Source: Actinomyces sp. UMB0138 (GTDB taxonomy: Bacteria; Bacillota; Negativicutes; Veillonellales; Veillonellaceae). From it: DNA of 64,000 nt. The position numbers and the translations under genes are program-made. The stretch is from the NCBI RefSeq assembly GCF_002849225.1, contig NZ_PKMC01000001.1, forward strand, positions 1 through 64,000. The letters run 5' to 3'. Below, piece by piece: positions 45,484 through 54,906 of this stretch (its first letter is position 1; each line of letters opens with the position of its first letter). A model generated the notes under the pieces. The model did not search any database and was not told the DNA's origin. It saw only the letters and a program-made list of their open reading frames with translations.

Positions 45484-47061
45484 GTGACTTCAAGTATTAC
45501 CGAACGCCCCGTCCTGGTGGTTGATTTTGGTGCGCAGTACGCCCAGCTGATCGCTCGGCGCGTGCGCGAGGCTCGCGTCTATTCCGAAATCGTGCCACAC
45601 ACGATGGCTGCCCAGCAGATGCTGGATAAGAATCCTGCAGCGATCATTCTTTCTGGTGGCCCCTCCTCGGTTTATGCCGAGGGCGCGCCCAGTATTGATC
45701 CTGAAATTTTCAGCGCCGGAGTTCCCGTCTTGGGAATTTGCTATGGCTTCCAGACAATGGCCGCGAAACTTGGCGGCAAGGTTGGCAAGACCGGCACCCG
45801 CGAATACGGTCACACCGAGGTAAACCTGCAGGCCGGTGGTGGTCTGCTACTTTCAGATACCCCGGAAAAGCAGGCGGTGTGGATGAGCCATGGCGATGCG
45901 GTCCAGCAGGCTCCCGAAGGATTTATCGTCACCGCGTCCACTGCCGAGACGCCGGTAGCCGCTTTTGAGGACAAGGAACGCGGCTTGTACGGCGTGCAGT
46001 GGCACCCCGAAGTGCACCACAGCGAATTCGGGCAGAAGGCGCTGGAACACTTCCTCTACGAGGGTGCTGGCCTGAAGGGGGATTGGACGTCTGATTCCAT
46101 CATCGATACCCAGGTGCAGAAGATCCGCGAACAGGTGGGCGATGCCCAGGTTATTTGTGGCCTGTCTGGTGGGGTGGACTCCTCGGTGGCCGCCGCTCTC
46201 GTCCATAAGGCGATTGGCGACCAGTTGACCTGTATCTTTGTTGACCACGGGCTGCTGCGTGCAGGCGAGCGGGAACAGGTCGAAACTGACTACGCCGCTT
46301 CTACCGGCATCAAGATCGTTACCGTTGACGAGTCGGAACGGTTCCTAACGGCCCTGGAAGGGGTGTCGGATCCGGAAACGAAGCGCAAGATCATCGGCCG
46401 CGAATTCATTCGTTCCTTCGAAGCTGCCCAGCTAGACCTGGTGCGGCAGGCAGGTGCCGAGGGCACCCAGATCAAGTTCTTGGTACAGGGCACCCTGTAC
46501 CCGGACGTGGTTGAATCTGGCGGAGGCGAAGGTGCGGCCAATATCAAGTCCCACCACAACGTCGGGGGGCTACCCGAGGACCTGGACTTCGAACTGATTG
46601 AGCCGCTGCGTACCCTGTTCAAAGACGAGGTGCGGCAGATCGGGTTGGCCCTTGGGGTACCCGAGAACATTGTGTGGCGTCAGCCCTTCCCTGGGCCCGG
46701 CCTAGGTATCCGCATCATTGGCGAGGTCACCCGCGATCGTCTGGAAATTCTGCGGGCCGCTGACCTGATCGCCCGCGAGGAACTGACCAAGGCAGGGCTA
46801 GACCGCGAGATTTGGCAGTGCCCGGTGGTGCTGTTGGCAGACGTGCATTCGGTGGGCGTGCAGGGTGATGGCCGTACTTACGGGCATCCGATCGTGCTCC
46901 GCCCGGTCTCTTCCGAGGATGCGATGACTGCTGATTGGACTCGGTTGCCATACGACGTGCTGGCACGCATCAGCACGCGCATCACTAATACTGTTCCCGA
47001 GGTTAACCGCGTGGTCTTGGATTGCACTTCCAAGCCACCGGGAACCATCGAGTGGGAGTAA
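45484..47061 (+). CDS. guaA: GMP synthase (glutamine-hydrolysing)
   Basis: The 525-residue enzyme converts XMP to GMP. The class I glutaminase has its nucleophile in GICYGFQTM and the partner His/Glu in [11 protein letters not shown]. The ATP-PP loop is [12 protein letters not shown]. The C-terminal dimer domain ends in [12 protein letters not shown], the standard GuaA end. GTG start. A clean bidirectional terminator follows. Confidence 0.97.
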   Translation: MTSSITERPVLVVDFGAQYAQLIARRVREARVYSEIVPHTMAAQQMLDKNPAAIILSGGPSSVYAEGAPSIDPEIFSAGVPVLGICYGFQTMAAKLGGKVGKTGTREYGHTEVNLQAGGGLLLSDTPEKQAVWMSHGDAVQQAPEGFIVTASTAETPVAAFEDKERGLYGVQWHPEVHHSEFGQKALEHFLYEGAGLKGDWTSDSIIDTQVQKIREQVGDAQVICGLSGGVDSSVAAALVHKAIGDQLTCIFVDHGLLRAGEREQVETDYAASTGIKIVTVDESERFLTALEGVSDPETKRKIIGREFIRSFEAAQLDLVRQAGAEGTQIKFLVQGTLYPDVVESGGGEGAANIKSHHNVGGLPEDLDFELIEPLRTLFKDEVRQIGLALGVPENIVWRQPFPGPGLGIRIIGEVTRDRLEILRAADLIAREELTKAGLDREIWQCPVVLLADVHSVGVQGDGRTYGHPIVLRPVSSEDAMTADWTRLPYDVLARISTRITNTVPEVNRVVLDCTSKPPGTIEWE

Positions 47062-47063
47062 AC

Positions 47064-47093
47064 AAAATGCCCTGCCGGCTGGCAGGGCATTTT
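47064..47093. terminator. Bidirectional terminator between guaA and the MFS gene
   Basis: Arms AAAATGCCCTGCC (47064-47076) and GGCAGGGCATTTT (47081-47093) form a perfect 13-bp stem with a 4-nt loop. It has a T run on both strands, 3 nt past the guaA stop and 18 nt past the convergent stop at 47112. Confidence 0.95.
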
Positions 47094-47111
47094 TGTATCC
47101 GCTTTATGCAA

Positions 47112-48278
47112 CTAGATTTTCTTCGTCCTCTTGCACAGTAGGTAGGCGAGCAGGGCCAACGCGGCAATGGCGGTCACTGCCCAGTACAGGCCGCGGTATC
47201 CAAAGGCGGGCACCATCCAGCCCAGTACTAGGGGGCACACGCCGATCGCGGCATCCATGAACACGAAGTAGGTCGAGTTTGCTACGTCTAGGTGTCCCTT
47301 GGGCGAGTTCTTGATTGCTAATGCCAACCCGGCTGGCTGGGTAGCGCCGATGCCGGCACCTAGTAGGGCAGCAGAAAGGAGCAGGGTGAAGGAGTTGGAA
47401 GCAAAGGCGAGTACTGCCAGTGCGACCGCTACGGCGGCGTAGCCGGGGACCATGACTACCGTGTCTCCGCGTTCGTCGAAGAGCCTGCCAGTAAAAGGCC
47501 TGATGATAAACATGACCACTGCGTAAACGATGAAGAAGGCGCCGGCGGCCTTCACTAGGTCCAGCTCGGTGGCGTAGGAATTCAGATAAGTCAGAACTGT
47601 GCCGTAGCCGAAGTAGATCAGGGCCGTGACCAGCGAGATGGGTAGTGCGCCCGGTTCAATGAAGGTGGATAGCGAAATTTTCTTCTTCGGTTCTTCTATG
47701 TGTTCTGCCAGCTTCGGTTCGGCCCCCATGGCAAAGGCGAACAGGAGCGCTGCGGCAGAGATGCCGGCGCAAATCAAAAACAGTGTCTGGAAGCTGAGGA
47801 GGTTCATCGAAGCGGTGCCGATGAAGGGGCCGATTGCCGAACCGACGGTGATCGACAGCATGAAGTAGCCGATACCTTCGCCGTGGTGGGCAATGGGAAT
47901 CCTAGAGGTAACTAGCGAGGTGATAGCTGTCTGCGAGATCCCGTAGGCAAAGCCATGCAGGGCGCGCAGGACCAGCAGAGTTGGTAAGGAATTGGATACT
48001 AGGTAGGCCAGGCACAGTGCCACGATCAGGGCGAGGCCGGAAAGCATTGTGCGTCTGCGTCCCAGCGCTTTCATAACTATTGGGCTGAGGAAGCGGGCTA
48101 CCAGGGCGCCAAGAATGAATACGGAGGCTGCGAAGCCTGCGCTCGAGATGGAGGCGCCGTAGGAGTCTTTGGCGAAGGTAGTAATTGTAACGATTAGTAC
48201 GTAGTACTGGATGTAGACGAAGAAGTTGGCGAAGGTGCCAGCTAGAAAATGTTTGCTAAATATTTTTGCGTCAGTCAC
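47112..48278 (-). CDS. MFS transporter, YfcJ/YhhS-like
   Basis: The 388-residue protein has twelve predicted spans and the loop motif GRRRTMLSGLAL between spans 2 and 3. It resembles the small drug/metabolite MFS carriers such as YhhS. It is divergent from a LysR gene with a 114-nt gap holding two GTTATAA repeats. The LysR protein likely controls it. Substrate unknown. Confidence 0.85.
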   Translation of the reverse strand: MTDAKIFSKHFLAGTFANFFVYIQYYVLIVTITTFAKDSYGASISSAGFAASVFILGALVARFLSPIVMKALGRRRTMLSGLALIVALCLAYLVSNSLPTLLVLRALHGFAYGISQTAITSLVTSRIPIAHHGEGIGYFMLSITVGSAIGPFIGTASMNLLSFQTLFLICAGISAAALLFAFAMGAEPKLAEHIEEPKKKISLSTFIEPGALPISLVTALIYFGYGTVLTYLNSYATELDLVKAAGAFFIVYAVVMFIIRPFTGRLFDERGDTVVMVPGYAAVAVALAVLAFASNSFTLLLSAALLGAGIGATQPAGLALAIKNSPKGHLDVANSTYFVFMDAAIGVCPLVLGWMVPAFGYRGLYWAVTAIAALALLAYLLCKRTKKI

Positions 48279-48325
48279 TGGGGTCCCATCTTGATATTTG
48301 CGGTCTAATCGTGCCTTACGCGGCA

Positions 48326-48364
48326 GTTATAATGGAAGAGCTAATCTGGCTAAGCGGTTATAAC
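48326..48364. promoter_or_regulatory. Direct GTTATAA repeats between divergent MFS and LysR genes
   Basis: GTTATAAT (48326-48333) and GTTATAAC (48357-48364) are 31 bp apart, about three turns. The second is a palindrome. The place and spacing fit a LysR tetramer site. Confidence 0.45.
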
Positions 48365-48395
48365 AAAATGTCACAACAAGTGGTTTGGAGACGTG

Positions 48396-49274
48396 GTGGT
48401 AGCGGATTCTACGAAGTATCTAGCGTTTCTTGCTGCAGCCGAGGGCGGCTCGCTGTCTGCGGCGGGACAGGAACTTGGCTACACTCCTTCGGGAGTGATT
48501 CGCCTGGTCAACTCCCTAGAGAGCGAGCTGGGGCTAACCTTGCTCAAGCGTTCTGCCAGGGGAGTGCGCCCCACCAGCGAGGGGCAGCGGCTGCTTCCAT
48601 TGGCACGCCAAATTGTAAGCGCGCACGCCCGGGCGGCACAGCTTGCTGGGCGATTAAAAGGCGTTGACGAGGGCAAGCTCACAGTGGGAACGAAGCATTC
48701 GATGGCCGCGATCTGGCTGCCGCACATCGCTGTGGCGTTCCGCAAGAAGCATCCGAATGTGGACATGCGCGTTGAAGAGGGCGGCACCTCGCAGATACTG
48801 AATCTGTTGGAAGAGGGGCGAGTAGATTGTGCCCTCCTTACTTCCAAGGCCCCCGGTTATAACTGGTTGCCGCTGCAAAAAGTGGCGCTGGTGGCCTGGC
48901 TGCCGCCGCAGCACCCCTATGCGGATGCGGCGAAGGTGCCCGTGCAGGCCTTTGCCGGGGCTCCGTTCGTGCGCACGCACCTAGAGACGATGATGGATTC
49001 GGACCGCTACCTGCACGCCCACAAGGTGACTCCTGATGTGAAGCTGACTTCGGCCGATTCTTTTACTACCTATGCCATGGTCGAGGCCGGTCTGGGCGCC
49101 TCGTTAAATGTGGAGCCGATGACCCGGTCGTGGACGGGCAATGTGGCAGTGGTGCCGGTAGACCCGCCCTACTCGCTCGAATTTGGGGTGGCGTATGCCG
49201 ACGAGGGCCTCTCGCCGGCGGCAGCCGAGTTTATCGCCCTCGCCAAAGATTTGAAGAAGCGTTGGTTAGGATAG
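48396..49274 (+). CDS. LysR-family transcriptional regulator
   Basis: The protein (292 residues from GTG 48396) has an N-terminal LysR winged helix (YLAFLAAAEGGSLSAAGQELGYTPSGVIRLVNSLESELGLTLLKRSARGVRPTSEG). A substrate-binding domain follows. Two GTG codons lie in a row; the second is better spaced from GGAG. It is divergent from an MFS carrier, its likely target. tatD follows 4 nt later. Confidence 0.9.
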   Translation: MVADSTKYLAFLAAAEGGSLSAAGQELGYTPSGVIRLVNSLESELGLTLLKRSARGVRPTSEGQRLLPLARQIVSAHARAAQLAGRLKGVDEGKLTVGTKHSMAAIWLPHIAVAFRKKHPNVDMRVEEGGTSQILNLLEEGRVDCALLTSKAPGYNWLPLQKVALVAWLPPQHPYADAAKVPVQAFAGAPFVRTHLETMMDSDRYLHAHKVTPDVKLTSADSFTTYAMVEAGLGASLNVEPMTRSWTGNVAVVPVDPPYSLEFGVAYADEGLSPAAAEFIALAKDLKKRWLG

Positions 49275-49278
49275 GCCC

Positions 49279-50271
49279 ATGGGTAAATCTAGGCGTAAGC
49301 GAGGCTGGGCGGCCGCTCCACTGCCGCTGCCGGGCAAGGTCATTGACAATCACACGCACCTTCCGCTGCACGAGGGCGAGATTCCTTGCGTAGAGCAGAA
49401 GCGCATCCTGCGCGAGGAGCAGGTGCGCCTTGCTCACCAGGTTGGGGTTGCCGGGATGATTACCTCCGGATGTGAGCTGCCCGAGTTGGAACCAACCGTG
49501 GCGTTGCTCGAGGACGGGCAGTGGGCTGCCCTTGCGATTCACCCCAATGAAGCACCGCTACATGCCGGCTTTGTAGAGAAGTCTCCCGATGGGCTTACCC
49601 ATGAGACGGAGGAGCGTCACAAGGTGCCCCTAGAAGATGCCATTGCAAAGGTGGCCGACCTGGCTAGGGATCCGAAAGTGGTGGCGATTGGCGAGACGGG
49701 ACTCGACTACTTCCGTACCTCGCAGGCGGGTAAGGAATACCAACTTCGTTCCTTTAGGGAGCACATCGCCCTCGCCAAGGAACTGAACCTGCCGCTGCAG
49801 ATTCACGACCGCGAGGCCCACGAGGACACTATTGCGACGCTGCTCTCGCAAGGAGCTCCCGAAAAAACCGTATTCCACTGCTACAGCGGCGATGCCGAGA
49901 TGGCGAAAGTGCTTGCAGACAACGGTTGGTATGCCTCTTTTAGCGGCACCCTCACCTATCCGGCAAATAAGCATCTGCGCGAATCCTTGCTGGCATTGCC
50001 GCGTGAGCTGGTCCTGGTCGAGACGGACGCGCCCTACCTCACTGCCCAGGCCCACCGCGGCCAGCCCAACGCGTCTTATCTGATGCCCTTCACCGTGCGG
50101 CGAATTGCAGCGCTATGGGCAATTGCAGACGGGGTGGCGCCGACGGATGATGACGATGCTCTGGGGAAGGCGATGGAGAAGTCCGCCGAGGTGTTGCCGG
50201 ACTATTTGGCGCAAACCTGCGCGAAGTTAGCCGGTACAACCAGCGAAGTTTATTCGGTTTCTGTGGACTAA
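49279..50271 (+). CDS. tatD: TatD-family metal-dependent hydrolase
   Basis: The 330-residue TIM-barrel hydrolase has metal ligands H25 and H27 (DNHTHLP), GETGLDYFR, QIHDREAHEDT and VETDAPYL. TatD proteins are 3'-5' DNA exonucleases or quality-control factors. A gene for an RpfB-type protein follows, the usual actinobacterial tatD-rpfB order. ksgA and ispE, which often come next, are absent here. Confidence 0.92.
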   Translation: MGKSRRKRGWAAAPLPLPGKVIDNHTHLPLHEGEIPCVEQKRILREEQVRLAHQVGVAGMITSGCELPELEPTVALLEDGQWAALAIHPNEAPLHAGFVEKSPDGLTHETEERHKVPLEDAIAKVADLARDPKVVAIGETGLDYFRTSQAGKEYQLRSFREHIALAKELNLPLQIHDREAHEDTIATLLSQGAPEKTVFHCYSGDAEMAKVLADNGWYASFSGTLTYPANKHLRESLLALPRELVLVETDAPYLTAQAHRGQPNASYLMPFTVRRIAALWAIADGVAPTDDDDALGKAMEKSAEVLPDYLAQTCAKLAGTTSEVYSVSVD

Positions 50272-50339
50272 AAGCCCAGGTGGAAACCCTGTAGAGGGCG
50301 GGATCACGCTAGCAGTTATTAGATTCACGTAGACGTAAT

Positions 50340-50377
50340 GTCACGAAATGGTTACGATCGTATACGTTCGATAAACT
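50340..50377 (+). promoter_or_regulatory. Candidate MtrA-like direct repeat and promoter of rpfB
   Basis: GTCACG (50340-50345), AAATG, GTTACG (50351-50356) is a direct repeat of 11-bp period, like MtrA response-regulator sites in actinobacteria. The second half overlaps a -35-like TGGTTA. TAAACT (50372-50377) would be the -10. MtrA control of rpf and wall hydrolase genes is known in other genera. Confidence 0.5.
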
Positions 50378-50400
50378 TTTGTCGTCGATCTAAGGAACCT

Positions 50401-51564
50401 ATGACTGACTCCAAACTCTTCAAGCGTGCAGCTGCTAGCGCGGCGGTAGCTTCTCTGGCCGTTGTCGGTACTGCTGCTACGGCAGTAGCGGTGGGCCACA
50501 AGCAGGTATCGGTAGCAGTAGACGGGGTAACTCGTCCTGTGTCCACCTGGGGGAGCAACGTCCACGAAGTGCTGGCAGACGCGGGAGTGCAGGTAGGCAG
50601 TGCCGATGCAGTCAGCCCTGCTCGGCCGAGCCAGGTTGCAAACGGCACTCAGATTCAGGTGCGCCGGGCCAAGAACTTCACTGTAGATAAAGGGCAAGGC
50701 CGTCAGCAGGTAAAGTCGGCGGCTAGCTCTATCGCGCAGGTGTCGGCAGATCAGTCCAATGGTGCTGTCAGCGCCAAGCGTCCTTCCAATACCTCTGAGC
50801 CGCTGCCCGTTTCTGCCCAGGACACTCGCGTCAGTATCCAGGATGGACACGCCAAGAAGCAGGTGGCTGTCAAGGCCGGCCAGACTGTTGACCAGGTGCT
50901 TGCGGCCGCCAAGGTGAAGGTGTCTCCGCTAGATAAGACTCAGGTCAAGGCTGGCGAGGACGGTCCGACCAATACCGTCACTCGCGTCAAGCGGGGTACC
51001 GTGGCCGAGGACAAGGTAACTAAGAAGCACACGATCAAGAAGGTCGAAGATCCGAACCTGCCGAAGGGCGAAACGAAGGTGGCCCAGGAAGGCAAGGACG
51101 AGGTCACTCAGAAAACTACCTACCGGATCACCGAAAACGGCAAGGTTGTACACGAAACTCCGCTAGGTAAAAAGAAGACTCAGGAAATGGTCGAAGAGGT
51201 GGTGCACGTCGGCACCAAGGAAAAGCCTGCTAAAGACAAGACCGAAGATACTGATGAGGGCACCGATTCCGATTCGAAGGACCAGGAATCTTCTGCTCGT
51301 CCGGGTAGGGGCACCGGTTCCGCTCCCGCTGGAGTATGGGCACAGCTAGCTCAGTGTGAATCCGGCGGTAACCCGGCTACTAACACCGGAAATGGCTTCT
51401 ACGGGCTGTACCAGTTCACCGCACAGACGTGGCAGGCTATGGGTGGAAGCGGACTTCCCTCCGATGCTTCTGCCGCGGAACAGACTATGAGGGCGCAGAA
51501 ACTACAGCAGCAGGCTGGCTGGGGACAGTGGCCCGGCTGCGCCGCATCCTTGGGATTAAGGTAG
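50401..51564 (+). CDS. rpfB: Resuscitation-promoting factor RpfB-like protein
   Basis: Start ATG 50401 (MTDSKLFKRAAASAAVA) has AAGGAA; the longer frame was rejected. The 387-residue exported protein has a signal anchor and DUF348 repeats near 38-80 and 143-180. A G5 domain (about 200-280), an Asp/Glu/Ser-rich linker, and a C-terminal Rpf lysozyme-like domain (about 311-387) follow. The catalytic glutamate is E320 in AQCESGGNPAT. It cuts peptidoglycan and helps regrowth of resting cells in other actinobacteria. It is directly followed by a paralogue. Confidence 0.93.
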   Translation: MTDSKLFKRAAASAAVASLAVVGTAATAVAVGHKQVSVAVDGVTRPVSTWGSNVHEVLADAGVQVGSADAVSPARPSQVANGTQIQVRRAKNFTVDKGQGRQQVKSAASSIAQVSADQSNGAVSAKRPSNTSEPLPVSAQDTRVSIQDGHAKKQVAVKAGQTVDQVLAAAKVKVSPLDKTQVKAGEDGPTNTVTRVKRGTVAEDKVTKKHTIKKVEDPNLPKGETKVAQEGKDEVTQKTTYRITENGKVVHETPLGKKKTQEMVEEVVHVGTKEKPAKDKTEDTDEGTDSDSKDQESSARPGRGTGSAPAGVWAQLAQCESGGNPATNTGNGFYGLYQFTAQTWQAMGGSGLPSDASAAEQTMRAQKLQQQAGWGQWPGCAASLGLR

Positions 51565-51570
51565 GAAAAA

Positions 51571-52812
51571 TTGGGTAAGCACGCCGCGAAGGCTTCACGG
51601 TCCGAGGTATTCTTTGGCAAATCAGCCCCCTCGGTACGCACTCCCGCGCTGGTAGCATCTGCTGCCGCCCTCGCTATGATCGCGACGGCAGGGACTGCTG
51701 TAGCCTCCAGCTACCGCAACGTCTACGTGTCTGTCGACGGAGTGAAACGCCCAGTGGCGATGTATTCCCAATCCGTAACCGATGCTTTGCGCGTGGCGGG
51801 GGTAAAGACATCCCGCTACGACAAGGTGAGTCCCGCCAGGGGAGCATCTTTGGGCGAGGGCGAGATCGTTTCTGTAACCTCGGCCCGCCCGGTTTCGTAC
51901 TCTCGCGCTGCGGACCCGACGCCGAAGCAGGCGATGGTGGCTGCGCCCTCGACAGGGGATGCGGCGAAGGCACTGGCGGCCACCGACAAAAAGGTGCGGG
52001 TGGCAGTATCGCGTTCTTCCGAGAGCGCTAAAGCGATGCCGCTAGTATCTGAAGAACAGGCAGTGACCATTGCCGTGGACGGGCAAACTAAAGCGGTCGA
52101 GGCTCCTTCTGGGGCGGATGCTTCCGCGGTCTTGGAACAGGCCGGGGTCAAGGTGTCCCCGCTAGACCAGGTGCAGGCCGAATACGCAGACGGCAAGGTC
52201 ACTATTGCGGTCACGCGGGTAGAGCGTGGCACTCGCGTCGAAAATAAGGCGATCGACTTCCAGACTGAAGAAAAGCCCGACCCCGAAGCCTACGTGGGCA
52301 CGAAGAAAGTTGTGCAGAAGGGGAAGAAGGGCAACATTGCCACTTCGATCTACTTCGAAAAGCACAATGGCAAGGAAGTTCATTCCGCCAAGCTGGCAGA
52401 AGAAAAGACTGCCGATCCGGTGAAGGAAATCGTGCAGGTAGGCACCAAGCCAGCACCTGAAGGTGTGGACGAGGACGTGCTGAAGCGCGCGGGAGAGGGG
52501 CAGGCTACCCCCGAAGACGCGCAGCGTATCGCCGCTTCAATGGTTGCTGAGCGAGGCTGGGGTGCAGATCAGACCGCCTGCCTCATTAACCTTTGGAACA
52601 AGGAATCGCACTGGGACGTCAATGCCGAAAATGCGTCCTCGGGCGCATACGGTATTCCGCAGTCGCTGCCCGGTTCTAAGATGGCTGCTGCTGGCGAAGA
52701 CTGGCAGACTAACCCGGCAACCCAGATCAAGTGGGGGCTTGGTTATATTGCCGGGCGCTACGGTAACCCGTGCGGGGCGTGGAGCCACTCCCAGGCAGTG
52801 AACTGGTACTAA
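51571..52812 (+). CDS. G5/DUF348 protein with transglycosylase-like C-terminal domain
   Basis: The 413-residue protein begins at TTG with TAGGAAAA upstream, 6 nt after rpfB. A signal anchor is followed by DUF348 repeats and a G5 domain (TRVERGTRVENKAIDFQTEEKPD ... VQVGTKP). The C-terminal 90 residues are not an Rpf domain but an SLT/lysozyme-like one: NLWNKESHWDVNAENASSGAYGIPQSLPG, with E345 as the probable catalytic glutamate. The scaffold is the same as in the upstream gene, but the catalytic head differs. Likely a wall-remodelling muralytic enzyme. Its stop overlaps the convergent CapD-like gene by 4 nt. Confidence 0.88.
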   Translation: MGKHAAKASRSEVFFGKSAPSVRTPALVASAAALAMIATAGTAVASSYRNVYVSVDGVKRPVAMYSQSVTDALRVAGVKTSRYDKVSPARGASLGEGEIVSVTSARPVSYSRAADPTPKQAMVAAPSTGDAAKALAATDKKVRVAVSRSSESAKAMPLVSEEQAVTIAVDGQTKAVEAPSGADASAVLEQAGVKVSPLDQVQAEYADGKVTIAVTRVERGTRVENKAIDFQTEEKPDPEAYVGTKKVVQKGKKGNIATSIYFEKHNGKEVHSAKLAEEKTADPVKEIVQVGTKPAPEGVDEDVLKRAGEGQATPEDAQRIAASMVAERGWGADQTACLINLWNKESHWDVNAENASSGAYGIPQSLPGSKMAAAGEDWQTNPATQIKWGLGYIAGRYGNPCGAWSHSQAVNWY

Positions 52813-53795
52813 AGATCCGCCGGAGCTAGCGCAGGCACGGCCAGTGCGCTCAGTTGCTTAGTAGGCCCGGCGGTGGGGTGTTCGTCGGGTCCAAACAGGG
52901 ATTCGGAAAGTTTTTCGCCCTCGCGTAACCCGGTGTACTCAACCGGCACCGAACGGCCCAGGTAATCCATAAGTTTTTGGGCCAAAGTCAACACTGGGAC
53001 CTGCTTGCCCATATCCATCACTAGCACTTGCCCGTTGCGGCCTCGCCCTCCGGCTTCAAGCATTAGGTTGCAGGCCTGTGGCAGGGACATGAAGAAGCGT
53101 TCTACTTTTGGATCGGTGATTGTAACCGGGCCACCTTGCATGATCTGGTAGTACAGCGAATGCACTACCGAACCTCGGGAGGCAAGAAGGTTGCCAAAAC
53201 GCACCGACGCGTAGGCTTTTCCTTTGCCGTAGTGTGCAGTGAGTCGTTCCGCTAGCTGCTTTGAGCAGCCTAGCGCGGAGGTGGGCTGGGCCGCCTTGTC
53301 AGTCGAGATGTTTACGAATCGTTCGGCCCCTTGCGCCGCCTCCAGCACGTTGGCGGTGCCCAGCGTGTTCGTTTTGTAGGCTTCGGCCGGGAATTTTTGC
53401 AGTAGGGGAAGGTGTTTGAGGGCGGCGGCGTGAAAGACGACTTGAGGGCGGTGCGCGGCAAATACCTGGTGGAGTGCCTCCCTGTCGCGGATGGAACAAA
53501 GGGCCAGCTCGTCGCTGGTAAGGAGGGCTCGCCCGTGCAGGGCCAGTTGCAGTGAATGCAGGGCAGATTCGTCCCTGTCTAGCATCACCAATTCGGCCAG
53601 GGGCAGCGGCGCTAGCTGGCGAACTAGTTCGGCGCCGATCGATCCGCCGGCCCCGGTCACCAGTACTCTTTTGCCGCACAAATAAGAGGTATCTGCCCTC
53701 TTTGCTGCCGCGCGCCCGGTCATTTCGGTAAGCTGGTTATTCAACCAGGTCTTAACTTCATCGGGCAGCGGCAGTTGGTGCATAGCACCGATCAT
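52809..53795 (-). CDS. CapD/FlaA1-like nucleotide-sugar 4,6-dehydratase (soluble)
   Basis: From ATG 53795 the protein has about 328 residues. The Rossmann motif is GAGGSIGAELVRQL. ISTDKAAQPTSALGCSKQLAER replaces the usual ISTDKAVNPTNVMGATKR. It matches the catalytic half of FlaA1/CapD-type UDP-GlcNAc 4,6-dehydratases but lacks the N-terminal membrane part of the long forms. It should make a 4-keto-6-deoxy sugar for a surface polymer. Divergent from the DUF6270 gene by 46 nt. ATG 53783 is an alternative start. Confidence 0.85.
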   Translation of the reverse strand: MIGAMHQLPLPDEVKTWLNNQLTEMTGRAAAKRADTSYLCGKRVLVTGAGGSIGAELVRQLAPLPLAELVMLDRDESALHSLQLALHGRALLTSDELALCSIRDREALHQVFAAHRPQVVFHAAALKHLPLLQKFPAEAYKTNTLGTANVLEAAQGAERFVNISTDKAAQPTSALGCSKQLAERLTAHYGKGKAYASVRFGNLLASRGSVVHSLYYQIMQGGPVTITDPKVERFFMSLPQACNLMLEAGGRGRNGQVLVMDMGKQVPVLTLAQKLMDYLGRSVPVEYTGLREGEKLSESLFGPDEHPTAGPTKQLSALAVPALAPADL

Positions 53796-53841
53796 ACCCA
53801 ATGGGTGTCTGCCTGTAGCCACGGAAAGCTTGGAGGGTGAA

Positions 53842-54906
53842 TTGCAGCTGGCTAACTTTTTGGGGGCGCACCCGCGTGCCCTCAGCCTGCATAACACCGT
53901 CTACGCCCCCAAAACGGGGCTGGGCCCCTTCAGCTACCTGTGCTCGCGGCTGCAAGCCAGCGTCCGGGTGAACGAGGCCGGCGAAGGCATAGTAAGTGGG
54001 CAGTTACTGGTCCCCGATAGCCAGCGCGTCTTCCTGACAGTACCTGCCGGGAAAGAAATGGCGCTGCTACCTGCCGCAGAGTCCACGTTTACTGCCAAGT
54101 TTTCGTGCCCAGACAAGGCCGGCCACAACGTGCAGGTGACCTTTGTGAACAAGGGAGGGCGGGCGCCCTCGTTCCTGCGCCTGGACGGGCAGAACCAGAA
54201 GGTTGATGTGTTCGGTTCGTGCGTAAGTCGGGACGCCTTTGAATACTCGGGAGCCCTATCGCTGGGTAACTATTACGCCCGCTCGTCCGTCGCGTCCGCC
54301 TTCGACCTGGAACCTAGCGGACTGGCGGGCACAGACCTGGCGGCCAACCCGTCGCAATTTCAGCGGCGCGTGGCACACGATGACTTGGCGCGTTCCGCGG
54401 CGGGGGTGCTCGCCAATTCGCATGCTGCCTGCCTGCTTGTAGATTTTGTAGACGAACGCTTTCCCCTGCTCAAAGGCGAGGGCGGATACTTTACGTATTC
54501 GAATGAACTGCAACGGGCCGGCCTCGATGCGGCCAAATACGACCGAGTGAATTGGGATTCCAAGAGGTACTGGGCGGCATTTGAACCGGCCTGGAAACGG
54601 CTTGTCGCGGCTGCCCCAGGCGGTAAAGTCATTGTAAATCGCGCCTATTGGGCTACCACGGACTCTGCCGGGAAAAACCTTGCGAATGGAAAAACGATCC
54701 GGTGGGCAAATTCTGTGCTAAGACGCACCTACGCCCGGGTAAGACGGCTGACGCCCTCGGTGCAATTCATTGACTACGATGCCTCCATGCTGGTGGCTGA
54801 TCCGGAGCACAAGTGGGGGCGGGGACCCTACCACTATGTACCCGAATTCTATAGGCAGCTCAACCGCTCGCTACGGCGTCTACTTGCGCTTCCGCCAACG
54901 CTTTAG
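53842..54906 (+). CDS. DUF6270-type protein of the polysaccharide locus
   Basis: TTG 53842 was chosen because GGAGGG (53832-53837) lies just upstream; TTG 53830 is the alternative. The protein has about 354 residues. It has an N-terminal beta-rich region and, from about residue 120, the FGSCVSRDAFEY motif and a late YHYVPEFY segment, the pattern of DUF6270 proteins in glycan loci. These are thought to be SGNH-like acyltransferases or esterases (inference). Its tail overlaps the convergent GT4 gene by 27 nt. Confidence 0.8.
   Translation: MQLANFLGAHPRALSLHNTVYAPKTGLGPFSYLCSRLQASVRVNEAGEGIVSGQLLVPDSQRVFLTVPAGKEMALLPAAESTFTAKFSCPDKAGHNVQVTFVNKGGRAPSFLRLDGQNQKVDVFGSCVSRDAFEYSGALSLGNYYARSSVASAFDLEPSGLAGTDLAANPSQFQRRVAHDDLARSAAGVLANSHAACLLVDFVDERFPLLKGEGGYFTYSNELQRAGLDAAKYDRVNWDSKRYWAAFEPAWKRLVAAAPGGKVIVNRAYWATTDSAGKNLANGKTIRWANSVLRRTYARVRRLTPSVQFIDYDASMLVADPEHKWGRGPYHYVPEFYRQLNRSLRRLLALPPTL

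Noticed and set aside
50272-50400. Possible c-di-AMP (ydaO) riboswitch before rpfB
   Set aside because: The 129-nt region is short and lacks the conserved ydaO core motifs that I could look for by eye.
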